Shown here: in pieces, positions 21,012-30,582 of the stretch | Numbering within the stretch: the stretch's first letter is position 1 | Layout: each line of letters starts with the position of its first letter | Origin: Thamnidium elegans | Taxonomy: Eukaryota > Mucoromycota > Mucoromycetes > Mucorales > Mucoraceae | Direction of reading: 5' to 3' | NCBI GenBank assembly: GCA_025201345.1 | Contig: JAIXMG010000010.1 | Coordinates: 310,001-374,000 of the forward strand | Length of the DNA stretch: 64,000 nucleotides | The notes under the pieces: generated by a model | The model's input: the letters and a program-made list of their open reading frames with translations, nothing else | Databases searched by the model: none | Told to the model about the DNA's origin: nothing | Translations under genes and position numbers: made by a program

Positions 21012-22969
21012 ATGGACGATTTCTTTGAAAAGGAGAACTCTCAAAACTGGCCCTTTGCTACCTATCTTGCCAAGAACGGAGCTCGAACAAATGAAGAGTT
21101 CAATAAGGCCAAAACAAACTACATTTCGGAAATGCTTCAAATGAAGAATTCGGAAGACTTTAATGACTTTAAGCAGCAAATTGGTCGTCATATTAAAGAA
21201 GCGACAGTAATGTTTTTCATTGATATTGTATTTAATATAAAACATTATGATATTTTTTATTTCTAGGATCTAAAATTTGTGCCTGAAAACCCAACTTAAC
21301 CAATATTAATATCAAAGGCGATGTCGTAGCCAGTATTATTGGTAGTTCTTCATCCGTGATAAAGATAAACAACAGCCGCGTAAGTTTGTATATTTAAAAG
21401 CACCAATGATAATTGAGCCTGACTAACTTTATTTCTCTTAAAAAAATATAGAAAAGAGTACGTACTTACAATACATAGTTACTGCGTAATAGTAACCATC
21501 TTTCTATTCTAATAGCAGCGAGCATTACAGGCTACGAAAGAGCAATATCCGGAACAAGAACAGAAGCAAGTAATAAGTAGAAAGCGCACGCGTTTTCCTT
21601 TAACAGATATGCTAACCTGGTCTTATTTAGAATGTCAAACGTACTACTGATGATGTAGATATTTTCTATCACGTCAACTCTGAGCAGGATATATGGGACC
21701 TTTGGTACCAGTTTTTCAAAGAGTGTAAGGCAGATGAGAATATGCACGAGTTTAGGTAATATAGCTATTTGTAGACTTCTAGAAAAATGACATATATATA
21801 ATACTCATATAATGAATAGTCTCGAGAAAGTAGGAATTCTCCAGTATGGATACAAAGTGAAGATGCGTTCGTGTCTTATAAAGGAGCTATATGACCATAT
21901 GACTCCAAAACAACCTACGCTTATCAATGCTTTTCATGGTTACGAAAAAGACATCGCTCTAGTTTTTTCTTCAAAAAATGAAGTAGAATTTATTCCCAAT
22001 TTAAAGCAATTCAAACACAAGTATGACCAGGACAACGAAGCTTTATTTATATCTAAAATTCTCAAGTTGCTTATGGAAGTACCTATTAATGCTCGAAAGC
22101 AACTCTGGATAAAGAAAAGTGAGGCAAACTACTCAGAATATTTCATCTGGCAACTCTTTAAGATAGCCACTAAATATAGTAGCAACAATTCTCTCTGTTT
22201 TGAAATAGGCGAATATAAGCTCGAATCCATTAAGCATGAAATAGATCGTCGCAGTGATGAGAAGTTAAAGGCATGTAGTTATAACGCAGATGGTTCTCAT
22301 ACCGGATCCATAGGTGGAAAGACTGTGGAGTTGTCTCTCTTGGAGGTAACGGGTGCATTCGGATTTTCCGATATAGCACGAAGCATAAAATACCATATAA
22401 AAGGAAGCTTCGATGCGTTATCTTTGTTACAAGAAACTGCACATCTTTTCGAGTTTGGATCTCTTGACACTTTTCATCAAATTCGAGTATATTTTATACA
22501 GGCTTTAGGTAAAGATGACAGTTTCTTAAAATGTGACGTTACTAATATGTTTGTGTTTATAGAAGAGAAGATTCGGGTTTGGTCGTTAGAACAAACTTCG
22601 CAAGGAGTTTGTATTATGGAGTTAATTGAAACAGCCAATATATCTACAAAGTTTGAAGATAGTGAAATCTTCATGAGAGACGTCACAAACATTTTGTACG
22701 TATATAAGGTAAGAACATTGAGCGTTATTTAGAAAGCTGTAATAGCTGACTATTTTTTTTCTTAACAGCATAGCTTGAAGAGAAGCTTGGAACAAGTTGA
22801 ACGGCTCGAGAGAGAGCATAAAGAAGTGAAGCTTTCGATTGCAAGAAAAGTTATTAGTCCTGCTTCCGTTATTAGTCTAGTCAGTTCACTCGAGAAAGGT
22901 TGCGTTCTCAAGATCAAAGGAGAGTATATTCCTGGTTATCAAGAGCTTGCCATAGTGGCTTCTGCGTAA
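21012..22969 (+). CDS. uncharacterised fungal protein, one frame break
   Basis: Probable exons: 21012-21206, 21267-21378, 21519-21569, 21631-21755, 21820-22708, 22769-22969. All junctions agree in phase except in exon 2, where one extra base between 21280 and 21300 puts TAA in frame. Downstream of it the frame is clean (NINIKGDVVASIIGSSSS..). The main exon contains SLCFEIGEYKLESIKHEID, then CSYNADGSHTGSIGGKTVEL, LEVTGAFGF, and a late segment with EEKIRVWSLE. I remember this motif series as an uncharacterised family expanded in Mucoromycota, with no known activity. Last exon: a coiled-coil-like EQVERLEREHKEVK. It could be a young pseudogene or hold a sequence error. Confidence 0.5.
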
Positions 22970-23440
22970 TTAAACTTGTCCTTTTTATTTTTTAATACCA
23001 CAACAATAATACAAATGTATATCTTTATGCCTATATCTAAGCTGTAAATAGAGAGAGTATCCCCAACGGCACTTAAAGTCTTAATCTTTTTATTGCTTTG
23101 ATATAGAAGTTCACTTTGACAAACAATACCGTCTGTCAAATAATTGCAAACTACAGAACGCGCCTTTGTTAATCCCGGCCTCATTATTACATATCTCCTG
23201 GTCCACGCCCATCCTACTTCCTTCAAGAGCCATTTGGTATCGCGTATTGTCTCGTAAGGTGCCTACGGCTTCCTATCTTCACACTATCCAAGCAATTGAT
23301 TCGTCCCAATGTAGACTGTCATCAGTCCGTCGAAAAGATTTGCATACCCGAAAACCGTCACGCGTTTCGTAGGAGTATTTTTCTATTTATTTTTTTGATC
23401 AACCTATTTCTTTTTTTTTTTCTCTGTCTCTGTGGTGGAA
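22970..23440. other. gap, possible family fragment on minus strand
   Basis: Minus-strand frames around 22985-23320 contain peptide-like pieces (GTLRDNTRYQMALEGSRMG) broken by frame changes. No closed gene. No function assigned. Confidence 0.25.
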
Positions 23441-23444
23441 TTAT

Positions 23445-23830
23445 GCTTGACCGAAAGGTGACCAATGCCTCATCTGTTGAAGGACTAGAAATTCAGATGA
23501 CTTGCTAGCACAACTTGGCAGTGGAAGGCTTGATTGCTATCCTTGCATTGACCAATTCCCTCGTATTGTGGTGGTTTTTATACTATTGCTTTACGACTGG
23601 TAGCCTTCTCTGCTAATATTGTTCACAATAACCAAGAGACTAAGATGGATTGTGCTTGACCGAAAGGTGACCAATGCCTCATCTGTTGAAGGACTAGAAA
23701 TTCAGATGACTTGCTAGCACAACTTGGTAGTGGAAGGCTTGATTGCTATCCTTGCATTGACCAATTCCCTCGTATTATGGTAGTTTTTATACTATTGTTT
23801 TACGACTGGTAGCCTTCTCTGCTAACATTG
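23445..23830. repeat. two direct copies of a 177-base unit, period 209
   Basis: Unit 1 is 23445-23621 and unit 2 is 23654-23830. Both begin GCTTGACCGAAAGGTGACC and end TCTCTGCTAA(T/C)ATTG, and they differ at only a handful of positions. The 32 bases between them are unrelated to the unit. The unit has no long frame and is much more GC-rich than the DNA around it. After unit 2 comes a T17A11 tract (23843-23870). It may be a non-coding RNA gene pair or a minor tandem repeat. It does not match U1, U2, U4, U5, U6, 5S or RNase P motifs that I know. Confidence 0.7.
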
Positions 23831-24307
23831 CCATCTTACTTCTTTTTTTTTTTTTTTTTAAAAAAAAAAACAAAAAAAAAGGAAAAGTATACCTTACATT
23901 TGAAAAAAGCTATCATAAATTTATTAACAGGGTGTAAAAGCTTTACGGTTACTAATATCTAGATTTCCTAGCCGAACTATCATCAACATCTTTGAATATA
24001 ACAGATGGTTCTCAACACAAGATTATTTCTCCCATTAACCTTCATTATTCGCAACCCTCAAGCGAAGACGTTCCTTTTAAATGTATAATATATTTTGCTC
24101 ATGTAGGAAATAAACAAGTGTGTAGAAATACAAACCCACTTATCCTTAAAATGTAGTAAAATTACAATATTAACAAGTCGAAGTAAAGTCAACTTTTTAT
24201 ATTAGTTTAGTCGTAGCAACTTTTATCATTTCTTAGTTTTTTTCTTTTTGCAAGTTTCTTTTTCAATAAAAAGATATATATATCAATAGACAATAATAAT
24301 AAAAAAG

Positions 24308-24709
24308 ATGGGAATTTTTGGCGGATCTAGTACTGATAATAACACAAATACCTATGAAGAAGATATTTATTCTCCTATATCAAACTGGTTCAAATGAACA
24401 AGATTTTGATGGTGCTGTCGGTATGGCCGAAGGTTTAAAAAAGAGTGCTGGTGCTGCTAATATGAAGGTTCGTCTTAACACTACATTAAACTCAATTACT
24501 CGTCGTGGACCTGGTATTGGTAATTCTTTGGGTGTTATTGCTATGCTCTATAACGGTACTACGTCTATAATTGACGCTTCCCGTGGAACACACGACATAT
24601 TCAACAGTTTGGCCGGTGGTGCTATCTCTGGTGCTATCTCTGGTGTTATTTTTGAATGTACCTCTGGTGTATGTGCCGGTCTACTTTAGTTTCTACTTTT
24701 GCTGACTAA
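24308..24709 (+). pseudogene. TIM23 second copy, broken
   Basis: Starts exactly like TIM23 (MGIFGGSSTDNNTNT). An extra A near 24380 shifts the frame and leads to a stop. About 215 bases (parental 19395-19611) are deleted, fusing the N-terminal region to the Tim17/22/23 part (VGMAEGLKKSAGAANMK). A further deletion near the end removes the segment between TSG and the last helix, and a 12-base AISG repeat is added. Identity to the parent is high in the retained parts, so the event is young. The downstream DNA (24781-24835) also matches that behind TIM23, so this is a segmental duplicate and not a retrocopy. Confidence 0.85.
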
Positions 24710-26129
24710 TTCAATACCTGTATATTTCCCTTTTGATCTGTTTTTTATACAGTCGACGTTCTTTGTTTATTAATGATTATGCATGAGACGCCATATTTCC
24801 ATCTGCAATTTAAATTTTCCATAATAATTGGCGAATAAGAGCATTACATAACAATAAAAACAAATGAACACACCTCAATCTCAAATGATAGTATTGGTTA
24901 TGTACTTCGTTCTTCATATAGACAACTATTTGACAGTTAGGATCATCAAAACTGGAAAAACGATTCTGTGATGAATAAAATAGGTATGAATTCGGTAGCT
25001 CGAATTCAAAGGAGAAAGGAATACAACAAAAGAAAAGTTCGTTACGCGAAAACTTTAAAATTTTCATTTTTTTATATAGTGCAGAACTGCATTTTTTCTT
25101 TTTCTTCACTCACTTTTGTTACATTGGGCCTAGTTGAAGACGCTCTCTGAAGTTCTGATTAGAAATCCGTGTGATGAAAAATGTAACATGTTAGGGTTTT
25201 GGAATCTAGGGGTTGGGAATAGATAAGTCTCCACCTTCTCGTGGTTATTCCTGTAAGTAAAAGTTTATTGCTTTGACACTAAGAGAGACCTTTTTTTAGT
25301 GCCCTTTTTTTAAAAATAAATACCATATCTTTTACTAGGATTATAGTAACAACATATCGATATAAATTTGACAACATAACAGTAGTTTGTGCAAAGCTAA
25401 CTATCTGTTTGTTATAGAAGTAAAAGTAGCCTCTGAGAAATATCAAACACTTTTTTTTTAAAAAAAATCATTTATTTTATTATATTTGGGACATTATCTG
25501 AGGTGATAACAGTGAGTAATTAATATATGCTGACGCTGGCTTTATTAAAGATATACAGAGAGATGTAGAATGTATTTACACTTATTTATTCAATTAAATG
25601 ATGAGAAATTAAAGAAAAGAAGGGTGGACATAGCTTTAAGCTGTAAAACCTGTCCCGTGCTGTTATCTAATACACTCAGGCTTCTTCATAGACTTTGATA
25701 GCATACCTTCTCTATCTTTTACAGATGTAACTGTATTCGACATACCTGTAATTTTTTTTTTTTTTGTATGTACTTGTAAGAACAAAATACACTAAAGGTA
25801 ATACTATCTCCATTTCCATGTTCACGTTAATTCATAAGAAGGAATTTGCTTATATCATGTAAAAGAAACAAGCTTTAACAATAAATACGAATAGTATAGT
25901 ATAAATGTGTAGTAGAATAATGACTAAATGGATCCATTTTTATTTATATATCAGTTACGTATTTATATTAACTGGAACTATAAACAGAATAGCAGAAGGA
26001 TATGTAATGGCTATAGTGATGAGTAAAGTTAAAAAAGAAATGTATTTTTTTATTTGGTTTACACTTTTGTTTGTACATAAAATGAGAGAGAGAGTAAAAA
26101 AAAAAAAAAAAAACTAGGGATAAAATCTA
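24710..26129. other. gap with no supported gene
   Basis: AT-rich. Holds a T9A8 palindrome (25451-25467). Frames at 24810-25150 and 25905-26117 are of low complexity and have no motif. The part next to 26130 is the 3' region of the HsbA-like gene. Confidence 0.4.
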
Positions 26130-26820
26130 TTAAAAGCCATAAACCTTTTTAGCATTAAGAAACGCATTATCAATTTGGGAAACATAATCGTTAATAATAG
26201 GTATAAAACTAGGCTGACTAGTAGAACCCGCGTCACTAATGCATGTAGTCATAGCTTTTGTTCCGCCGTAAAATCCCTTAATAACGTCTTGTGCAATTTC
26301 TGTAGCTATAATAAGTCGATCGAAATCCTCCTTCTTTTGTGAAGTTATATCTAAAGCCGTGACAATTTGTGAAATAACAGGTTTAACAGTATCGACCACT
26401 GATTGAGCATCATCAACAGTGACAGTTCCAAAATCTACACAACATTCCTTACGAGCTGTTTCCATGAGTTTTTGAATGGGTTCTACAATATTATAGATTT
26501 TTAAACCACCATCTATGCCGTCAGCGCTTGTGAAAGAGGTAAGCTTAAAAATTTTAATTATATTTATATTTAGTAAATATATTCGTAGGCGTCAAAAAAT
26601 ATTTCGTAATTTACCAATTCAATAATAGTAGGAAGTTCTTTAGTCATGGCAGTGATATGATTGTTACATACCGTAACTGATGCAGAGATACCTTGACACT
26701 CAGAAGTAATGGCATTTGCTATTAAAAAAGTTAAAAAAAAAAAATAAGTTTGCATATTTCATTGAACTTACCAGAGAGAGCAAAAGCAAAAACAGCTAAA
26801 GCAGAAGAAATGAAACGCAT
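26130..26820 (-). CDS. HsbA-like secreted cell-wall protein
   Basis: Three exons: 26772-26820, 26615-26718, 26130-26543. They encode 188 residues. A signal peptide covers about residues 1-18 (MRFISSALAVFAFALSANA). The mature part is helical with regular hydrophobic spacing and few cysteines. It includes CNNHITAMTKELPTIIEL, the loop TSADGIDGG, and late segments VVDTVKPVISQIVTALD and FYGGTKAMTTCISDAG. This resembles the HsbA (hydrophobic surface binding protein A)/cell-wall mannoprotein family, which coats hydrophobic surfaces and can help recruit secreted enzymes. The family call is by overall pattern, since the family has few fixed residues. TATA-like motifs occur before the start on the minus strand. 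Confidence 0.65.
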
Positions 26821-28164
26821 ATTAATTTTTGAAGAATAAAAAATACCGTATTCACTTTAGTATATTTCTCTTCTTTTATATAGTCAATTTTGATGTTTTT
26901 CTAATAGTGATCGTATTACACATTTAAAGAGTATTATACTTCGAAATTTTTTTTTTGGGGTAGTGATGTCTATTAATTATATTGTAACCATTTTCCCAAC
27001 CGCATGTGTAAATCACATAAACAAAGCACAGCATAATACTTCTACAAAGGATTGAAAAAGTACTATTCTTTCGTAGTACTAATCTTGTGTCAACACTACA
27101 TACCATATGAGCACAATAAATGTCGTACTAAATGCTTTTACCTTTAAAAAAGCGACCCAAAAATATTTGCTACTCTTTATATGAGTACAACGTATCACAT
27201 AACCATTTTACCTCAGTGGAAACCAGAAAAAAAAATATGCTTTATTATTGAAAAGGTTTGCTTGTCTCCGTAAGTATCAAGGAACAAGATTGAGCAATAC
27301 AAATTCTTGCAGTTTTTATACAGTTCAGAATAAGGGTAGATGTATATTTGAATAATTCTTTTTCTTTTGTCAAGAAAAATTCCTTTATAAAGAAATTCTA
27401 TCATTTAGTTTTTAGCGCTTTTTTATAGGTTTTTATAAAATAAATAAGCGTATGAACTTAGTTCACAAATGATATATTATATAAACTTTTTTTTTTCAGA
27501 AAAAAAAAGGGGGCACACTCATTAACATATTTTGACAGAAATCTCACTTTATATTGCTTAAGCTCATTTAGTCAGAACTTCTAACCGATAAAAACTATTT
27601 AGAAAAATGATTTTTTTTTTAAAAAAAAATGACACGTACATATTTTGTTCCGGCTACCCAAAATAATATTCTTGTAAGACCTTGGTGGAGAAAGCATGTA
27701 ACTTGTCTGTTTCCATACAACGTGTAACGCCCTAGGTGTAATACTAAGAACTTTTTATTTCCCTTTCACCTGTACAACATTCTCACATTTAAAAGATAAA
27801 TCTCCCTTCAGTGCTTATAAGTTGTATTGGAAATAATCTTGCTCCAATATAATAATCATATCAGTAGAAAATAGTATATCAACTTTCTTTCTATAAACAT
27901 TATAATACAAGCAAACAAATTCAATGTTAATATCTAAATGAATTTCTTGTAACGAAATTTTTAAATTTCGCTACAGGATTATTTCGTTTTTCTAAAGCCC
28001 ATAAAAAAATTGTGAACTGATTTTTATTAAAGGGGATAGGTTTAACTAGAGTATTTTATATAATGAATTCAGGATAATAAATTTAGGATTTATAGGCTAC
28101 TTATAAATGAATTTTATTTTTATCTTTTTAAAAGAAAGATAATAGCTGCTATATACACAGAATT
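26821..28164. other. gap with hairpin and T10A9 tract
   Basis: No gene seen. T10A9 at 27611-27629. At 27940-27977 a hairpin pairs TTGTAACGAAATTT with AAATTTCGCTACAG. One arm of it recurs at 29431-29462. Confidence 0.4.
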
Positions 28165-29178
28165 ATGGTAAAATTCCATGTATATCCCATTATATATTTA
28201 GTATATTTACCAGTAAATGAGCCGGTGTGCATTGCGTTATCTTTATTTACGAGTACCGCGAATTCAAAGACAAGGACAGTCGATGGTAACATGGGAACGA
28301 GGAACAGAAAAAGTAGTAGTAGTAGTAGTAGTAGTAGCAGAAGAAACAGCAGCAGTACGAGAGTTAAAAAGCCTTCTTTATTTAAAAACTTGGGAATAAT
28401 TCTATATAATCAGTTTTCGGTAAGTAAATATTTTTAATAAATTTTATTCAAACTAACTGAAATTGTAATTAGGGATGGATCCGTACTTCACGGACAATCA
28501 GAAGGATGCGCCAGAGAACTTGGCGTGGGATTTAACAAGCCCTCAACCGACAGCAATAATGACATTGTAACCAATAATGTCATTACGCACGTCGGATCAC
28601 AGATTGACAATGTCACAAATAAGACTTGGAGCAGTATTGTGTCATACAGAGAGTTAAGAAATAAAGTTGTACTTGATTTTCACCGACAGAAAGCAAAGTT
28701 GACTGAATTCGAAGAAAAAAAGACTGCCAAGAAGAAGTTTAACGTTAAAAAGACTAGACGTGTCACTGTAAGTCAGTTATATAGTATACCAAGCAATTCC
28801 CGTCACTTGAACTTACTTTTTTTTTTTACTTAATAGAAACTTAAACATAGAAAGAGTGTAATTGATAATTCAATTTTTGGGCCTGAAATGAAAAAGTTTT
28901 TCGGAGATGTCATTTTTAAACTTACCTTGGAACAATGAAGAGAGTGCACGATATGGAAGCAGGGGAGGTAGAAAAAAAGTGTAAAATTAAAAGTAATTCG
29001 CCCCCTCTTGGCGTTCAGAAAAGGTACATATATATATTTAGATATCGTTTAGATATAAAACTAACAGTTATTTACTTTATAGGGTATTGAAGCTTTCAAA
29101 ACGTTTGACGAGTTTGATCTTCAAATTAGAAAAAGAGCTTAGAATTAATAATGCATATTTTTTTAAGCCGGCGTAAAA
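28165..29178 (+). CDS. unrecognised multi-exon ORF, uncertain
   Basis: Open blocks with splice-like borders. The first contains a GTA microsatellite (about 28313-28337) encoding poly-Ser or poly-Val depending on frame. The second (28477-28769) reads DGSVLHGQSEGCARELGVGF and later a lysine-rich end. The third (28838-28937) ends FKLTLEQ and a stop. The phase between the first and second block does not agree, so either the true first exon differs or the gene is broken. A last piece near 29080-29178 (RVLKLSKRLTSLIFKLEKEL) may belong to it. No known domain recognised. Confidence 0.3.
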
Positions 29179-29202
29179 AAAACAAATACTTTTTTTTTTA
29201 TT

Positions 29203-29285
29203 TACCATTGTATCAAATCCTTATTGACTCCTTATTGAAGTAAACTTCAGAAAAAGAAATTAACTAATCAAAATGCATATATACT
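29203..29285 (-). pseudogene. fragment of the DNA ligase IV gene
   Basis: About 75 bases starting TGTATCAAATCCTTATTGAC match 31677-31752 inside the ligase IV gene (an exon coding SQQGFDTT plus its neighbouring intron) at close to 90 percent by eye. The intron part is included, so it came from DNA and not from mRNA. It lies about 1.4 kb beyond the 3' end of the gene. Confidence 0.75.
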
Positions 29286-29515
29286 TATTATTATATGATA
29301 GTATACCAGCTGTCTTTCTATATATACACTATAATATATTTTAAACGTAAACGAATTCGAGAAAAAAAATTTAAAAAATAATGAGTTTATTAATTGATTA
29401 TGAGGAGAAAAATGCTAAAATTTAAGAGATGTAAATGAATTTCTTGTAGTGAAATTTTTAAAAGAGGTAGTTACGAAAGATTAATGATTTAAGATCTTGA
29501 TCCATATCTTCCATT

Positions 29516-29791
29516 TTATTGTCTGGGATGACCATTAACACCTTCATCGGTGTTTTGCAAAGCAGGGCTGACAGTACGGCCTAAACGACCACCGAGATGT
29601 CCAAGGACACCATCATCAGACTGAGCCAAAAGTTCGTTGTTTCTCTTGACCAAGGCCGCTCCTTGAGGAGAGTAACTTTTAGAGATACGAATAACATTGG
29701 AATCAACATTTTTGTTGGGGATAACAGCTGAATTAGCAGCACCGAACATCAAACAAACAAAGGTCAAGACGAATAAAGTGGAGGCGTACAT
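29516..29791 (-). CDS. small secreted protein with possible Kex2 site
   Basis: Single exon of 91 residues. The ATG at 29791 is preferred to the longer frame because it gives a clean signal peptide (MYASTLFVLTFVCLMFGAANS, cleavage near residue 21). A dibasic KR lies at about residues 53-54 (ALVKR), after which the peptide is rich in G and contains the related phrases DDGVLGHLGG and DEGVNGHPRQ. No cysteines. It resembles precursors cut by a Kex2-type protease, but no family was recognised. A TATA-like TATTTATATAAA sits about 80 bases before the ATG. Confidence 0.6.
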   Translation of the reverse strand: MYASTLFVLTFVCLMFGAANSAVIPNKNVDSNVIRISKSYSPQGAALVKRNNELLAQSDDGVLGHLGGRLGRTVSPALQNTDEGVNGHPRQ

Positions 29792-30582
29792 GTTAATGGA
29801 AGATATGAGAGATGGAGAAGAATATAATGAGAATAATAATAATAAAAAAAAATAGACTTTGGACATCTCCTATTTATATAAAATCAAAAAGTAAAATATT
29901 ACCTCTGTAAGAATGAATACTATATGTAAAAATGAGAATTATATCTAGATTATTCTTGGAGAGGATAGAGTTTTTTTTTTTTTTCTTTTTGCTCTCTTTT
30001 AGGTATTATTCCAGGTAGTATTAAATAAAACTCCTTTGCATAAGGGTTACTTCTTATTTTTCTTAAAATGTAATGGAACTATACGAACCCTAAAGAAAAG
30101 TATGCCGTTATTGACCCAAGTATGTGGAATCCGAATTGACCGGCACAAGTCAAAATCTAAAAATCGGAAAAGTTTATCTTTTAACCCCCCCCCCTTTTTT
30201 TAGACATCCTTAGAACAATCTTATAGAACAAGCTTTTCTAAATTTTAATAGATATAAAGTAATTTTACATTTTTTCTATTGTATTAGGAGTAATCGTTTT
30301 CACTATTAAACCAAGTTATTTATTCTGCGGCTCAAGCACATGGAAAATCCGGAGCAATAATTAATTAACTAAGTTTATGTATATTTATACTATTCCTTTT
30401 AAGTAAAATACCAGAGAGAATGGAATTTATTACGCCATGTACATCAAAAAGCTTGGACAAGAATATTCTCTTTTACTGATTTTATTATGAACCCTTAAAT
30501 TTAAACCTTTTTTTTTTTTTTTTTTTTTTCTACAATGAAATAGGAATTTGAGGTTGATAATCTAATTACAAAAGGTCAGCCT
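29792..30582. other. gap with no supported gene
   Basis: Promoter side of the small secreted protein and the 3' region of ligase IV. Long T and C homopolymers only (for example 30184-30200 and 30509-30529). Confidence 0.4.

Noticed and set aside
23445..23830. Reading the 177-base repeat as a CRISPR-like or snRNA array
   Set aside because: Only two units, much too long for CRISPR repeats, and no Sm site or known snRNA motif was recognised.
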